DNA of 54,320 nt from Pseudomonadota bacterium (GCA_018821785.1 JAHJLI010000090.1:1-54320), one strand, 5' to 3'; shown: positions 10,445 to 19,327, counted from the stretch's first letter. The notes: generated by a model from the letters alone, not told the origin. Translations and numbers: made by a program.

Positions 10445-11713
10445 CTATTGTTGTACGACGGCTTTGCAGAGGTGCTCAAGGCCCGGTGCTGGGAATTTGC
10501 TACAAAGTACCCTGATCTCTTCTGCAGTCTGTTGCAGGAGCATTTCATTGTTCGGGTTGGCAATGACTTTCTCTATGAAATCGCTGACGAGATACATCTC
10601 TTTCTCTTTGAAACCCCTGGACGTTAGGGCCGGTGTGCCCATGCGAATGCCACTCGGATCGAAAGGTTTTCGCTTATCGAAGGGGATGGCGTTATAATTG
10701 ACAACGACGCCGGCCTTGTCGAGAGCCTTAGCTGCTTCTTTCCCGGAAATGTTTTTATTGGTGAGGTCAACCAACATCAGGTGGTTGTCGGTGCCGTTGG
10801 TAATGAGGGTGAAACCCTTAGCCATCAGGCTCTCGGCAAGGATCTTGGCGTTTTTCACTATCTGTGCAGCATATTCCTTGAAGGATTCGGACGCCGCCTC
10901 CTTGAGTGCCACGGCAATGGCCGCTGTGGTGTTGTCGTGCGGTCCTCCCTGAACACCTGGAAAGACGGCCTTATCGATTGCCTGGGCGTGTTTTGCTTTG
11001 CAAAGAATCATTGCCCCGCGCGGTCCTCTGAGGGATTTATGAGTTGTGGTTGTGACCACATCGGCATAAGGAACGGGGGAGGGATGAACACCACCTGCGA
11101 CAAGACCGGCAAAATGAGCCATATCCACCATGAGTAGGGCGCCGACCTCATCGGCAATGGCCCTGAACCTGGCAAAGTCAAGAATTCTCGGATAGGCAGA
11201 GTGGCCGGCGATAAGAATTTTAGGTCGCACGGCTAAGGCCTTTTTTCGGATGCTGTCATAATTAAGCAATCCCGTCATAGCATCCAGTTCATAGGACTGG
11301 GCATCGAAGTATCTGCCGGAAATGGACACCTGGGCACCGTGGGTGAGATGACCGCCATGGGGCAGGGCCATTCCGAGAATAGTGTCGCCCGGGTTGAGGA
11401 AGGCAAGATATGTGGCGATGTTTGCAGGTGATCCTGAGTATGGCTGGACGTTGACATGCTCCGCTCCGAAAAGGTCTTTGGCTCGTAAGATGGCCAATTG
11501 TTCAACCTGGTCGATGATTTGTTGTCCTTCATAATACCTTTTTCCGGCATACCCTTCGGAGTATTTATTGGTCAGGACCGAGCCGGTGGTCTGGAGAACA
11601 GCCAGAGAGACATAATTCTCGGAAGCGATCAGACGAATCTTGTCGGACTGGCGCTTTTCCTCCTGCTTCACCAGGGCATAGATTTCCGGATCGAGGTCTT
11701 TGACATTTTCCAT
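10445..11713 (-). CDS. glyA: Serine hydroxymethyltransferase
   Basis: GlyA interconverts serine plus tetrahydrofolate with glycine plus 5,10-methylenetetrahydrofolate in the cytoplasm, the main entry of one-carbon units. The 422 residues are the usual bacterial length. The PLP-binding lysine is Lys226 in VVTTTTHKSLRGPRG; SENY, the GYAGKRYYEG loop and PYSGSPAN are also present. It is monocistronic or followed only by convergent DNA. The upstream 175 bp up to the phosphodiesterase gene hold no other gene that I can see. Confidence 0.97.
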   Translation of the reverse strand: MENVKDLDPEIYALVKQEEKRQSDKIRLIASENYVSLAVLQTTGSVLTNKYSEGYAGKRYYEGQQIIDQVEQLAILRAKDLFGAEHVNVQPYSGSPANIATYLAFLNPGDTILGMALPHGGHLTHGAQVSISGRYFDAQSYELDAMTGLLNYDSIRKKALAVRPKILIAGHSAYPRILDFARFRAIADEVGALLMVDMAHFAGLVAGGVHPSPVPYADVVTTTTHKSLRGPRGAMILCKAKHAQAIDKAVFPGVQGGPHDNTTAAIAVALKEAASESFKEYAAQIVKNAKILAESLMAKGFTLITNGTDNHLMLVDLTNKNISGKEAAKALDKAGVVVNYNAIPFDKRKPFDPSGIRMGTPALTSRGFKEKEMYLVSDFIEKVIANPNNEMLLQQTAEEIRVLCSKFPAPGLEHLCKAVVQQ

Positions 11714-11888
11714 TTTTTCTCCTAGTTACTCATATATCTACAGGTTTTTCTTGATGCTATGGTGATCAGTGAGGCAACAACTATAATAAAAACAGCCGGG
11801 GTTGAACAGAGGAAAGTGCAAAGAAAAAAGAAAATGCCACATTCCGCCAGTTGCAAGGCATAGGCGAAGTGCTGGGAATACGATTGCC

Positions 11889-12710
11889 TCAGGGAAGTTC
11901 AGGAAAATCTGTAAAAACAGCGGTAACACCCATTCTGAAAAGTTCCTTCTGTCGATCTTTGGAATTTACCGTATAGACATTGACCCCTATGCCGGCCGCC
12001 CGCAGCGTCCTGATGAGCTGGCCATCGACAATGGAATCGGAAGGGTGATAAGCTGCAGCCCCGAGCGATCTGAGATACTCTATGAGATCATGAGGATGGG
12101 AGTAATCTTGCAGGACACCAAGCGAGATCTTCGGGTCAAAGGTCTTGGCAATCACAAGATAGTCGTGATTGAAGGAAGATATGAGGACCCTGTCGGCCGC
12201 TCCAGTCTTTTTCACCACATCCATAACAGTTTCGACAACCTGTTTGTGCTGCTTTTTCCCTTTGTGATCTTTAATCTCGACGTTTACTGGAAGTTTTCTC
12301 AGAGATGGATGCAGGAGAACCTCCTCAAGTGTCATGATTTTCTCAGGGAGAATCCTGCTGATTTCTTCGGGTGAAATCTTCTGGTTGGCGATGGTTGCAA
12401 AGGGATCGGCTTCCAGAAACCATGAGCCGACATCGAGTGTTTTAAGTTGGAGGAGGGTCCAGTCGCTGACGCTCAGGGACTTTATACCCAGTTGACGACG
12501 CAGTGTTTTAGCATTGCTGGTTCTTGCCAGAGTGGGATCATGGATGACAATGGGAACAAAATCCTTGCTTATCTGAATATCCAGTTCAATGAAATGGCAT
12601 CGTCCGATGCTGGCGTGGAAGGCTGAGAAGGTGTTCTCGGGGTGTTTCGCCCGGTACCCGCGGTGGGCGGCAATGAGTTGGATTGATTTGAAATTATCAA
12701 AAAATGTCAT
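11889..12710 (-). CDS. ugpQ: Glycerophosphodiester phosphodiesterase
   Basis: This 273-residue enzyme hydrolyses glycerophosphodiesters from phospholipid turnover to glycerol-3-phosphate and an alcohol. The GDPD catalytic pattern is complete: AAHRG (His16-Arg17), PENT, ELD (Glu42, Asp44) and IHDPTL (His57-Asp58). The second half carries NVEIKD and the usual C-terminal YTVNSKD and FTDFP motifs. No signal peptide is visible, so it is probably the cytoplasmic UgpQ type rather than periplasmic GlpQ. It lies upstream of glyA on the same strand with 175 bp between them, probably a separate transcript. Confidence 0.92.
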   Translation of the reverse strand: MTFFDNFKSIQLIAAHRGYRAKHPENTFSAFHASIGRCHFIELDIQISKDFVPIVIHDPTLARTSNAKTLRRQLGIKSLSVSDWTLLQLKTLDVGSWFLEADPFATIANQKISPEEISRILPEKIMTLEEVLLHPSLRKLPVNVEIKDHKGKKQHKQVVETVMDVVKKTGAADRVLISSFNHDYLVIAKTFDPKISLGVLQDYSHPHDLIEYLRSLGAAAYHPSDSIVDGQLIRTLRAAGIGVNVYTVNSKDRQKELFRMGVTAVFTDFPELP

Positions 12711-13115
12711 AACAGCCTAGTGGTTTATTGTGGACTGTGGATGCCTGTGCGGGGAAGAGCTGCATCGGCCCGGAAGGCAGGATAGATAACTGTTTGTCCT
12801 GCATCGCATCGGGAAATGTATATTTCAATGAATTGACCTGACTCTAACCGCCAATTATAGAACCAGCGGTCAATTGTTGCAAGAAATAAGGCTAGATATC
12901 GGACAAATGGGCATTTCTCTGTTGCAATGCCTTGGAAAATCTAATAACCTTTCTTGAAAATATGCGTATTCACCTATGTGTGTCAAGTCAGCCTTGCACT
13001 TCCCGGATAATCTGGGTAAACAATTGAGCCTCTGAAGACAGAGGAATCGATTTCTCTCGGTTAAGATTCAAAATTAAGTCCCGTTTTTCGAATTACTGGA
13101 ATACTAATTTTTGTT
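12711..13115. other. 405-bp intergenic region between divergent genes
   Basis: No gene is visible. It holds the promoter areas of the phosphodiesterase (minus) and the serine hydrolase (plus). A small hairpin, CCTCT-GAAGAC-AGAGG (13029-13044), lies about 70 bp before the serine hydrolase start. I could not match any known riboswitch consensus. Confidence 0.5.
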
Positions 13116-14798
13116 ATGAAATATTTAGATCTCCTTTTCGCAAAGTTTTCATTTGTACTATTTTCCCTGGCTATCCTGTTTTGCGTCTGTTGTACCGAGG
13201 GTGCATGGGCGGCAAAAAAGGAAACCTTTGATATTATCTATCTCCGCACAAAGGATTTTGAGAAAGTTCTGGATTACAAAGAGGAGCTTGAAACCATTCT
13301 CGATCCTCATGTAAAAAGAAAATTGAAAATCGTCGGTTGGGAAAGTGGTGATTATGCCGTGGTCTACGATGGCAATCTTTCTGCCAGGACAGTTGCCAAA
13401 ACCTTGGTAAAGCACGCGGAAATGCTTAGTAACACTGGGTTCGATGAGCCCTATGCCACTAAAAAGCAAGACTTTTACAATCTGTATAATGTTAGCTACG
13501 GGATGGGGCGAAATCTTGATTCGCTAAAAGAGACATATCAGCTGCTCTATTCTTGTCTGGGGGAAGAGGTCAAAAGGGATCTGGTTATTGAAAAAACTGA
13601 TTACGGCAATTATATTTTGGTCTATCGCCTGCGAGGTGATGAGGCCTCAACAAATGCGGTGGCAAAGAAACAATCGGCCATCCTACGGGCAAAAAAAATC
13701 TCTACTTCTATTTCCAGAGAAAATAATAACGACGTGGTTTATGGAGAATCCAGCCTGATAGATGACGGTGATGCAGATAAGCCGACATTCTGTAAACTTC
13801 CTTATTCTTCTGATAATTCTCGTGCGTTGCCGAAGACTACCTCATTGGTTGTGGCGAAAGCACCGGAACCCGTTTCGAAGAAAAATGATATTCTTTTGAC
13901 ATCTAAGGTAGCCCCGCAGGCACCCCCAAAGGTTGAACTCACACCAGTCAAGCCAGAGGCCACAGTCAACACCACCATAAATTCCCAACATGAGGCTTTG
14001 TTGGTTGCCTCTACAGAGAATACCAAGGTGGAGCGGGCAATTGAGGAATATATCGGCAATCTTCGGAGCAAGGGTGTTATTGCCAGTGATGAATCGACGG
14101 GATGGATGGTGTATGACTTGGAAAGTGACCGGAATCTTGTGGGGATCAATGCCGATATCGAATTCCAGGCGGCAAGCATGATAAAACCCTTCGTTGCTTT
14201 GGCCTTTTTCCATAAGGTCAGAGAGGGCAAACTGCGGTACGATGCCCGGAGCAAAAGGCAGATGGAAGCGATGATCCAAAGAAGCAGCAATACCGCAACA
14301 AACTATATAATGCGAAAGGCTGGAGGGCCGGAGCAGTGTAATGTCATCTTGAAAAAATATTATAGCCATATCTTCAAGAAAACAGAAATAAAAGAATATA
14401 TTCCCGCCAATGGCCGTACCTATCTGAATAGTGCAACGCCTGCCGATTATGTCAGATTTCTTCGTTCCCTGTGGAACATGGATCTGCCTTACGGCAAAGA
14501 GATTCGTCGGGTGATGGCCCTGCCAGGGAGAGATCGCCTCTACTATGGGACGAATATCCCCCGTGGTACCCTGGTGTACAATAAGACCGGCACAACCGCA
14601 CATCTTGTTGGGGATATGGGCATTCTTGTGACCAAAACCCAGAAAGGAGAAATCTATCCATATGTTATCGTCGGGATAATCGAGCGCCGCTCCAAGGCCT
14701 CTGATTACGGCCAGTGGATGGTTTCCCGTAGTCGGGTCATCCGCGAAGTATCTACTCTTGTCTACGAAGGCTTGAAAAAGGAACACCACCTTTTATAA
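13116..14798 (+). CDS. Secreted class A beta-lactamase-like serine hydrolase with duplicated N-terminal domain
   Basis: This 560-residue protein starts with a signal peptide (to about AWAAK, residue 33). Two repeats of about 75 residues follow (roughly 38-112 and 122-200; LKIVGWESGDYAVVY and LVIEKTDYGNYILVY align), then a low-complexity Ala/Pro/Val linker (230-300). The C-terminal class A beta-lactamase fold has the catalytic S354-M-I-K357 (SxxK), S390-S-N392 (SxN) and K490-T-G492. Proteins of this fold hydrolyse beta-lactams or act on peptidoglycan as carboxypeptidases or amidases. The missing clear ExxxN omega-loop motif and the large N-terminal part argue for a cell-wall role rather than drug resistance. 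It is monocistronic and convergent with the YitT gene. Confidence 0.85.
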   Translation: MKYLDLLFAKFSFVLFSLAILFCVCCTEGAWAAKKETFDIIYLRTKDFEKVLDYKEELETILDPHVKRKLKIVGWESGDYAVVYDGNLSARTVAKTLVKHAEMLSNTGFDEPYATKKQDFYNLYNVSYGMGRNLDSLKETYQLLYSCLGEEVKRDLVIEKTDYGNYILVYRLRGDEASTNAVAKKQSAILRAKKISTSISRENNNDVVYGESSLIDDGDADKPTFCKLPYSSDNSRALPKTTSLVVAKAPEPVSKKNDILLTSKVAPQAPPKVELTPVKPEATVNTTINSQHEALLVASTENTKVERAIEEYIGNLRSKGVIASDESTGWMVYDLESDRNLVGINADIEFQAASMIKPFVALAFFHKVREGKLRYDARSKRQMEAMIQRSSNTATNYIMRKAGGPEQCNVILKKYYSHIFKKTEIKEYIPANGRTYLNSATPADYVRFLRSLWNMDLPYGKEIRRVMALPGRDRLYYGTNIPRGTLVYNKTGTTAHLVGDMGILVTKTQKGEIYPYVIVGIIERRSKASDYGQWMVSRSRVIREVSTLVYEGLKKEHHLL

Positions 14799-14818
14799 AG
14801 TTGCCAGGGAATGTCCTT

Positions 14819-14832
14819 CCCGTTTGTCGGGG
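14819..14832. terminator. CCCG/CGGG hairpin between convergent genes; possible fragment of the interspersed element
   Basis: CCCGTTTGTCGGGG folds into a four- to five-pair stem between the converging serine hydrolase and YitT genes. The same 14 bases form the small hairpin of repeat copy A at 18153-18166, so this may be a remnant of that element, or simply a short bidirectional terminator. Confidence 0.35.
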
Positions 14833-15690
14833 TTAATAGATTTTGCGTTTTCCAAAATTTGATCCGATTACATTGAAACTGTTTTCGACAACGAACAGGG
14901 CTTGCGGATCAATATCAAAAACCTTCTCCTCCAGACGTTTCAGCTGTAGATTGTTGGTAATAGTCATCACCATTTTCATGTGTTTGCCTGTATGCGTTCC
15001 CGTTGCCTCCAGCAGTGTTGCACCTTGATGCAGATCCTGGGAAATGGCATCGACGATTTCAATATGGTTGTCACTTAAGATATAGACGATCTTCCTCTGG
15101 TTAAACAGAGCCAGGACATGTTCAAGGCTGATAGACGAGATAAAAGTCAGGATTATTGAAGCGATAACGATATCCGGCTGATACTGACTGAAGACAAAGG
15201 TGAAGAGGACGGCATTAAAAAGCATATAGAATTTGCCCACGCCGAAGTTGAATTTTTGATGCAAAATGATGGCGATGATATCTAGCCCTCCTCCAGAACC
15301 CCTTGACCTCAGGTTGATTCCAGCACCGACTCCGCATATTGCTCCGCCAGCTACTGCCGCATACAATTGGTTGTTGATGGCAAAGTTCAGAGTGAGAATC
15401 TCTGAAAAAAATGACAGCATGCAAACACCATAAAGGCTGTAAAAGAAAAAGCGTTTGCTGAGAAATATCCAGCCGGCAATAAGCAGCGGGATGTTGAGCA
15501 GGAAATACCAGATACCTGGTGAGAAAAGGTTGCTTTTGTAAAAAATGAGGAGTCCTGTCCCAAAGAGGCCACCGATGATGAATTTGTGGTGGACCAAGAT
15601 AGCTTCTGCACCTATTGCGAAGACCAGGGACCCCAAAGTAAGAAGGAGGAGGTTCCAGAGAATCGATCGGATTGATTGTTTTGTGCTCAT
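14833..15690 (-). CDS. YitT family membrane protein (DUF161/DUF2179)
   Basis: This 285-residue protein has five or six membrane helices in its first 195 residues, including the family motif AVAGGAICGVGAGINLRSRGSGGGLDI. A cytoplasmic DUF2179 domain of about 85 residues follows (from YILSDNHIEIVDAI to QALFVVENSFNVIG). Proteins of this family are abundant in Firmicutes and some anaerobes; their transported substrate or signal is unknown. The DUF2179 end resembles small regulatory ligand-binding domains. It is convergent with the serine hydrolase, and its upstream neighbour is divergent. Confidence 0.9.
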   Translation of the reverse strand: MSTKQSIRSILWNLLLLTLGSLVFAIGAEAILVHHKFIIGGLFGTGLLIFYKSNLFSPGIWYFLLNIPLLIAGWIFLSKRFFFYSLYGVCMLSFFSEILTLNFAINNQLYAAVAGGAICGVGAGINLRSRGSGGGLDIIAIILHQKFNFGVGKFYMLFNAVLFTFVFSQYQPDIVIASIILTFISSISLEHVLALFNQRKIVYILSDNHIEIVDAISQDLHQGATLLEATGTHTGKHMKMVMTITNNLQLKRLEEKVFDIDPQALFVVENSFNVIGSNFGKRKIY

Positions 15691-15798
15691 AGATAGGATG
15701 TATTATAGTATGAAGAAAAGAATGGATATAGATATTTCCAAGAAACAACCGTAGGTTGGTAGATTACGATGGCTTTGAACCAAATAATGGAGAAGATT

Positions 15799-16098
15799 AT
15801 GAAGGTGATAATGGATCTATGTGTGGTTCCGATGGGTGTTGGTGTCTCGGTATCGGATTATGTGGCGGCTTGCCAGGAAATTTTGAAAAGTACCGGCTTG
15901 AAATATCAGCTGCACGCTTACGGTACCAATATTGAAGGCGATTGGGATGAGGTCATGTCTGCAGTGAAGGAATGTCACGAAACTGTACATGCCATGGGTG
16001 CCCCTCGAATTTCCACAACAATCAAGCTGGGAACAAGGGTCGATCGCGCCCAGACCATGGAAGAAAAAGTCGCCAGTGTTGTTGATAAACTTTCCTGA
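15799..16098 (+). CDS. MTH1187 family protein (UPF0045, thiamine-binding-like)
   Basis: A small protein of about 99 residues with the MTH1187/YkoF-like ferredoxin fold: VIMDLCVVPMGVGVSVSDYVA, then LHAYGTNIEGDWDEVM and GAPRISTTIKLGTR. Members bind thiamine or a related ligand and have been linked to hydroxymethylpyrimidine salvage. The biological role here is not certain. The ATG at 15799 follows GGAG at good spacing and fits the family start; an upstream ATG at 15769 would add ten residues. Its TGA stop abuts the TGA of the convergent SH3 gene, forming TGATCA across the junction. Confidence 0.85.
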   Translation: MKVIMDLCVVPMGVGVSVSDYVAACQEILKSTGLKYQLHAYGTNIEGDWDEVMSAVKECHETVHAMGAPRISTTIKLGTRVDRAQTMEEKVASVVDKLS

Positions 16099-16629
16099 TC
16101 ATCCAACCGGCCCCCCTGATTCTACGGTGTATTGGGACATAACCCAGCCATACACTCCTGTCCCTGTCCTGACATACAGCCATTCCGGAGCCGCGCCAAT
16201 GACATCGACGGTTTGACCCGCCACAGCCTGACCTATAATGGCGGAGTCAAGGCCGGGGCCAGAGCGCACATTGACGATCCGTTCGGTTATTTTCACCTGC
16301 TTTATTACAAGCTCGGGTTCTGGAACATCAGAGTCCATTGGCTCAGATTGGACTATTAGCGGCGGAGGTGTGCTGTAAATTATGGTCTGGTGCCTGGGTG
16401 GCTCATAAATCATCGAACCGACAACCGCACCCGCCAGGAGACCGACACCAACAAGGGGTAAATAGCTGCCGGCATGGTATGAGTGGTGGTAAGGACGATA
16501 ACTATAGGAATGTTGGTAACCACTATAATAATTGCCGTGGCCATCGTTCCTGGACCTTGCAGCAGCAAGAGTCGCAGTTGAAAGCATACAAAGAGACAGA
16601 ACAAGCAGAATGGACACTGGTTTTTTCAT
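16099..16629 (-). CDS. Secreted SH3 domain protein
   Basis: This protein of about 176 residues has a Sec signal peptide (MKKPVSILLVLSLCMLSTATLAAA), a His/Tyr-rich stretch (YYSGYQHSYSYRPYHHSYHAG) and a short glycine-rich hydrophobic segment (LPLVGVGLLAGAVVGSMI). A bacterial SH3 domain (IVNVRSGPGLDSAIIGQAV... EWLYVRTGTGVYGWV) follows. SH3 domains of this sort bind peptidoglycan or other envelope ligands; the glycine-rich segment resembles the outer-membrane-associated YMGG/glycine-zipper type. A strong GGGAGG sits before the ATG at 16629, so the longer open frame upstream is not used. Confidence 0.8.
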   Translation of the reverse strand: MKKPVSILLVLSLCMLSTATLAAARSRNDGHGNYYSGYQHSYSYRPYHHSYHAGSYLPLVGVGLLAGAVVGSMIYEPPRHQTIIYSTPPPLIVQSEPMDSDVPEPELVIKQVKITERIVNVRSGPGLDSAIIGQAVAGQTVDVIGAAPEWLYVRTGTGVYGWVMSQYTVESGGPVG

Positions 16630-16820
16630 TGAGAGCCTCCCTGAAAGGCTATGAGTACAAAAAATAGATTCTCTGTTAACCTCCCCATTGTTGACAACTA
16701 TAACCCATGATGAAGAAGGCGGCAATAGCCGAGCTTTGCTGTCATGGCAGAGTTATTGGACACTGAAACTCTCAATTATGTTTTAGTAAGAAAGGTCTTG
16801 AGCATGGGAATCCATGTATG

Positions 16821-18038
16821 TTAGTGAAGCTGTTTACGGAGGTGGAGGTGCAGTTTTTTTAGGGCAGTCTGTTCCAGTTGGTAAATACTGGAGCGGGTTA
16901 CCCGATATACCTCACTGATAGAGAGAATCGATTGTTCCCTCCCCTCATAAGGGGGGAGGCCGAATCGCCTTTTGATGATGTCTCCAGATTTTTGAGAGAG
17001 AACCTGGTCGATGGTTTGAAGCAAAATGTGCCGCAGTTGGATTTTTTCAAAGGCGCTGACAGGAGAGGGTGACTGCGATGAAAGCTCGGTCAAGGTCAAT
17101 GCGGCATATTCTCCGCAGAGGTTTTGGTCTACTGAAGCGGCCGATTCAATGATTTTTGAGAATTTCCTGAGATTTCCGGAATCCTCGTCTTTTCTCGCCT
17201 TCGCATAACCTTCCACAGTGTTGGAGGAGATTCGTATGAGCCGACCATCTAGAGCCTGCCGTTGAATTTCTCTGAATACCCAATGCGTGGCAAAAGTTGA
17301 GAAGCGAACTCCGCTTGATGGATGATAGCGATATGCGGCTCTGGCTATGCCTATTGCACCGATTTGCACTGCATCATCGTAAGTTATCGACTGCTTGTAA
17401 AGCGGGTTTATTTGGGACGCCAGTTTTTTTACAAGGCCGGTGGTGAGGAGCACGTAGATATTTCTCAAGGTGTTAAGTCGTTCGACCACCTCAAGCAGGG
17501 CTGAATAATGGTGATCGGTAAAATCAGATTCTATCGATTGACCAATAATTCGGTTCCAGACCCTGGCAACTATTAAATGCTGAAAAGTTTTCGCCAAAGG
17601 TATGGAAATTCGAGAAGGTGAGGTACTGAACAGTAACAGGGCTTCCTGTCGCTCATCTTCTACCGATGCCGCAATTTTACCAAAGAAGATTTTCCGGTTT
17701 CTGAAAAGGTAGATATTTTGAATTACCGTTAAGACTGCTTGTCTGAATCTTGGTGAGCCAAGCAGGCGTTCCGTAAAGAGATGCCGATGTCGGAGTACTT
17801 CACAGGCCAATTCCTTTTCGTCGTCTGCTGTCAGCACTGTGGTTTTTTGGTGTTGATACGTGCTGTCGGTCAACCGACTATTGCGGTTCAAGATCTTTTT
17901 TTCCAGATCTGAACTGAGGGTCAACTTTTGAACACGAGCAGCAAACGGCACGTTTGAAGGAGTTACAGCGAGGAGATCAATGACCTCTGGAGAGGCGTGA
18001 CTGCTGATTCTTGCCGGCGGTGTATATCCTGTGTTCAT
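16821..18038 (-). CDS. Sigma-70 family RNA polymerase sigma factor, divergent
   Basis: This 405-residue protein has sigma region 2 at about 200-262 (YDDAVQIGAIGIARAAYRYHPSSGVRFSTFATHWVFREIQRQ, covering core binding and the -10 recognition helix). Region 3 follows with RLIRIS, and region 4 at about 330-400 (DIIKRRFGLPPYEGREQSILSISEVYRVTRSSIYQLEQTALKKL) is a helix-turn-helix for the -35 element. The first 190 residues have an LTADDEKELACEVLRHR stretch like region 1.2 but are otherwise poorly conserved. It is an alternative sigma factor of the RpoD/RpoS group, with no anti-sigma gene next to it. Repeat element A lies 57 nt upstream of its start. Confidence 0.85.
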   Translation of the reverse strand: MNTGYTPPARISSHASPEVIDLLAVTPSNVPFAARVQKLTLSSDLEKKILNRNSRLTDSTYQHQKTTVLTADDEKELACEVLRHRHLFTERLLGSPRFRQAVLTVIQNIYLFRNRKIFFGKIAASVEDERQEALLLFSTSPSRISIPLAKTFQHLIVARVWNRIIGQSIESDFTDHHYSALLEVVERLNTLRNIYVLLTTGLVKKLASQINPLYKQSITYDDAVQIGAIGIARAAYRYHPSSGVRFSTFATHWVFREIQRQALDGRLIRISSNTVEGYAKARKDEDSGNLRKFSKIIESAASVDQNLCGEYAALTLTELSSQSPSPVSAFEKIQLRHILLQTIDQVLSQKSGDIIKRRFGLPPYEGREQSILSISEVYRVTRSSIYQLEQTALKKLHLHLRKQLH

Positions 18039-18095
18039 AGAGGAAGAAAAAAGTATCTGGTGCTTTCCGTTTCAAAAAGGGTGAGATTTCCATTT

Positions 18096-18166
18096 AGAAC
18101 CTTAGAATTTCGTTTCTTGTTTTTTATAGACGAATTTCGTGAAGGTTCTTATCCCGTTTGTCGGGG
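18096..18166 (-). repeat. Interspersed two-hairpin element, copy A (upstream of the sigma factor)
   Basis: Read towards the sigma gene (minus strand), the element starts with CCCCGACAAACGGG and continues ATAAGAACCTTCACGAAATT. It then has an A-rich loop (ATAAAAAACAAG) and ends with CGAAATTCTAAGGTTCT. The small hairpin is CCCG/CGGG. The long one has the outer stem AGAACCTT/AAGGTTCT and an inner GAAATTCG arm. The outer stem differs from copy D (AGTACCT/AGGTACT) by a compensatory T-A to A-T change. It ends 57 nt before the start codon. Copies B, C and D share the same order of parts. Confidence 0.8.
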
Positions 18167-18263
18167 TTATAAAAAGGATATCACAAAACTTTGGCAACAG
18201 TAAAATGAAACGTTGAGCACCAGATGATTATTTTCGCCGCATTTGTTGTCAGCTCTTGCCCCC

Positions 18264-18743
18264 TTATTTGATCGAACGGTCGACCACGTTTTTAAAATAA
18301 TTATCCGGCAGGGTTTCAAACCTGCTGATCACAGCGTCGAGAAAGCGAACAATAACTGACAGTTCATTATCATCAAAACCAGCAGATAATTGATTGTTGT
18401 AGACAGTCACAAAAGGCAGAGCCATTTGCCCCATTTTTTTGCCCTTGGCGGTAAGAAACAATTGAGATGCCCGTTTGTCGGTTGGAGAGGGCACCTTGCT
18501 GAGCAAGAGGTTTTTTTCCATTCTTTCAACCAAGGTGGTAATCGCCGACTTGCTTTGGAGAAGTTCCCGGCTCAGGTCAACCAGCGAGCAGCCATCATTT
18601 TCGAGGAGATAGAAAAGGGCAGCGATTTGGGTAGCGCTGCCGCCAACTCTGTCTAGCATTTCACGGTCTACCCATTTCATCAGGGTTCGCTGAGCCAAAT
18701 TCAATCTAAAAAAAAGCTGAGGTGTGATTTTTGAAACCGCCAC
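18264..18743 (-). CDS. MarR family transcriptional regulator
   Basis: A 159-residue winged-helix DNA-binding protein with the MarR layout. An N-terminal dimerisation helix is followed by a helix-turn-helix with GCSLVDLSRELLQSKSAITTLVERME, and a wing with DKRASQLFLTAKGKKM. Such regulators act as dimers and usually repress nearby genes until a small aromatic or oxidant ligand binds. Its start directly follows the stop of the hotdog protein with no gap, so both are in one operon and it may regulate it. The two glutamine/serine positions in the recognition helix are typical. Confidence 0.88.
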   Translation of the reverse strand: MAVSKITPQLFFRLNLAQRTLMKWVDREMLDRVGGSATQIAALFYLLENDGCSLVDLSRELLQSKSAITTLVERMEKNLLLSKVPSPTDKRASQLFLTAKGKKMGQMALPFVTVYNNQLSAGFDDNELSVIVRFLDAVISRFETLPDNYFKNVVDRSIK

Positions 18744-19187
18744 TTATTTTTTTAAACTCACTTTTACAATAACAGTTGCCGAGCAAACCTCCACCCCGTC
18801 TCTGTCGATTATACTAACGGGAATATCTTTATCGCCGATAATTTCCCAATCGATCTCGCGACCATCTGCAATACCCCGTAAGTCGGTTGTAGCTTTGGCG
18901 AGGTATCTGACGTTCATGCCGATAGGTATCCACCGGCAGGTCTCAGGGATTGAGACATCGGCCATGATTCCGGCGGCAATTTCTGCTAAATTGCACATAG
19001 CTATAGCATGTACTGTTCCTAAATGATTGTGAACCTTTGTGGTATTTGGCATGGTCACTTCGGAATAGCCGGGCTGAAGGCTGACGAACTGAGGGTCGAT
19101 TGTTGCGAAATAGGGTACTATCTCACAAATTTTTTTGCTGAAAGCAGCATTGCCGAACTTTTGGTAGAGATCAAACAATTGACTCAT
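18744..19187 (-). CDS. DUF4442 hotdog-fold protein (acyl-CoA thioesterase-like)
   Basis: This 147-residue protein matches the DUF4442 branch of the hotdog fold: NHLGTVHAIAMCNLAEIAAGIM is the central helix with the region that carries the catalytic or acyl-binding residues, followed by beta strands (WIPIGMNVRYLAKATTDLRG). The family resembles PaaI-type thioesterases, but activity is mostly unproven. It is the first gene of a two-gene operon with the MarR regulator. Repeat element B lies 64 nt upstream of its start codon. Confidence 0.8.
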   Translation of the reverse strand: MSQLFDLYQKFGNAAFSKKICEIVPYFATIDPQFVSLQPGYSEVTMPNTTKVHNHLGTVHAIAMCNLAEIAAGIMADVSIPETCRWIPIGMNVRYLAKATTDLRGIADGREIDWEIIGDKDIPVSIIDRDGVEVCSATVIVKVSLKK

Positions 19188-19251
19188 AGATCATTCCCCT
19201 TGGTTAAGATTTTTATGTATTTTTGTCTAATTGTATTACTGTAAAGACATT

Positions 19252-19327
19252 GAGGGTCGTAGAAATTTGTTTCTTGGCTTTTATAAACGAATTTCGTCAA
19301 GTACCTATCCCGTCCGTTTATTGGGGG
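19252..19327 (-). repeat. Interspersed two-hairpin element, copy B (upstream of the hotdog gene)
   Basis: On the minus strand it reads CCCCCAATAAACGGACGGGA, then TAGGTACTTGACGAAATTCG, then TTTATAAAAGCCAAGAAACA and AATTTCTACGACCCTC. This is the most degenerate of the four copies: there are a few extra bases in the first hairpin, and the far outer arm is poorly matched. The inner arms GAAATTCGTTT and AAACAAATTTC still pair with one mismatch. It ends 64 nt before the hotdog gene, in the same orientation relative to its gene as the other copies. Confidence 0.7.

Noticed and set aside
13842..14789. 315-codon open frame antisense to the serine hydrolase
   Set aside because: It is a long antisense shadow. 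The sense frame has SxxK, SxN and KTG catalytic motifs and a signal peptide; the antisense product matches nothing.
14819..14832. Fifth copy of the two-hairpin element
   Set aside because: Only the 14-nt small hairpin matches; the long hairpin is absent and it lies between converging genes, so it was not counted as a copy.
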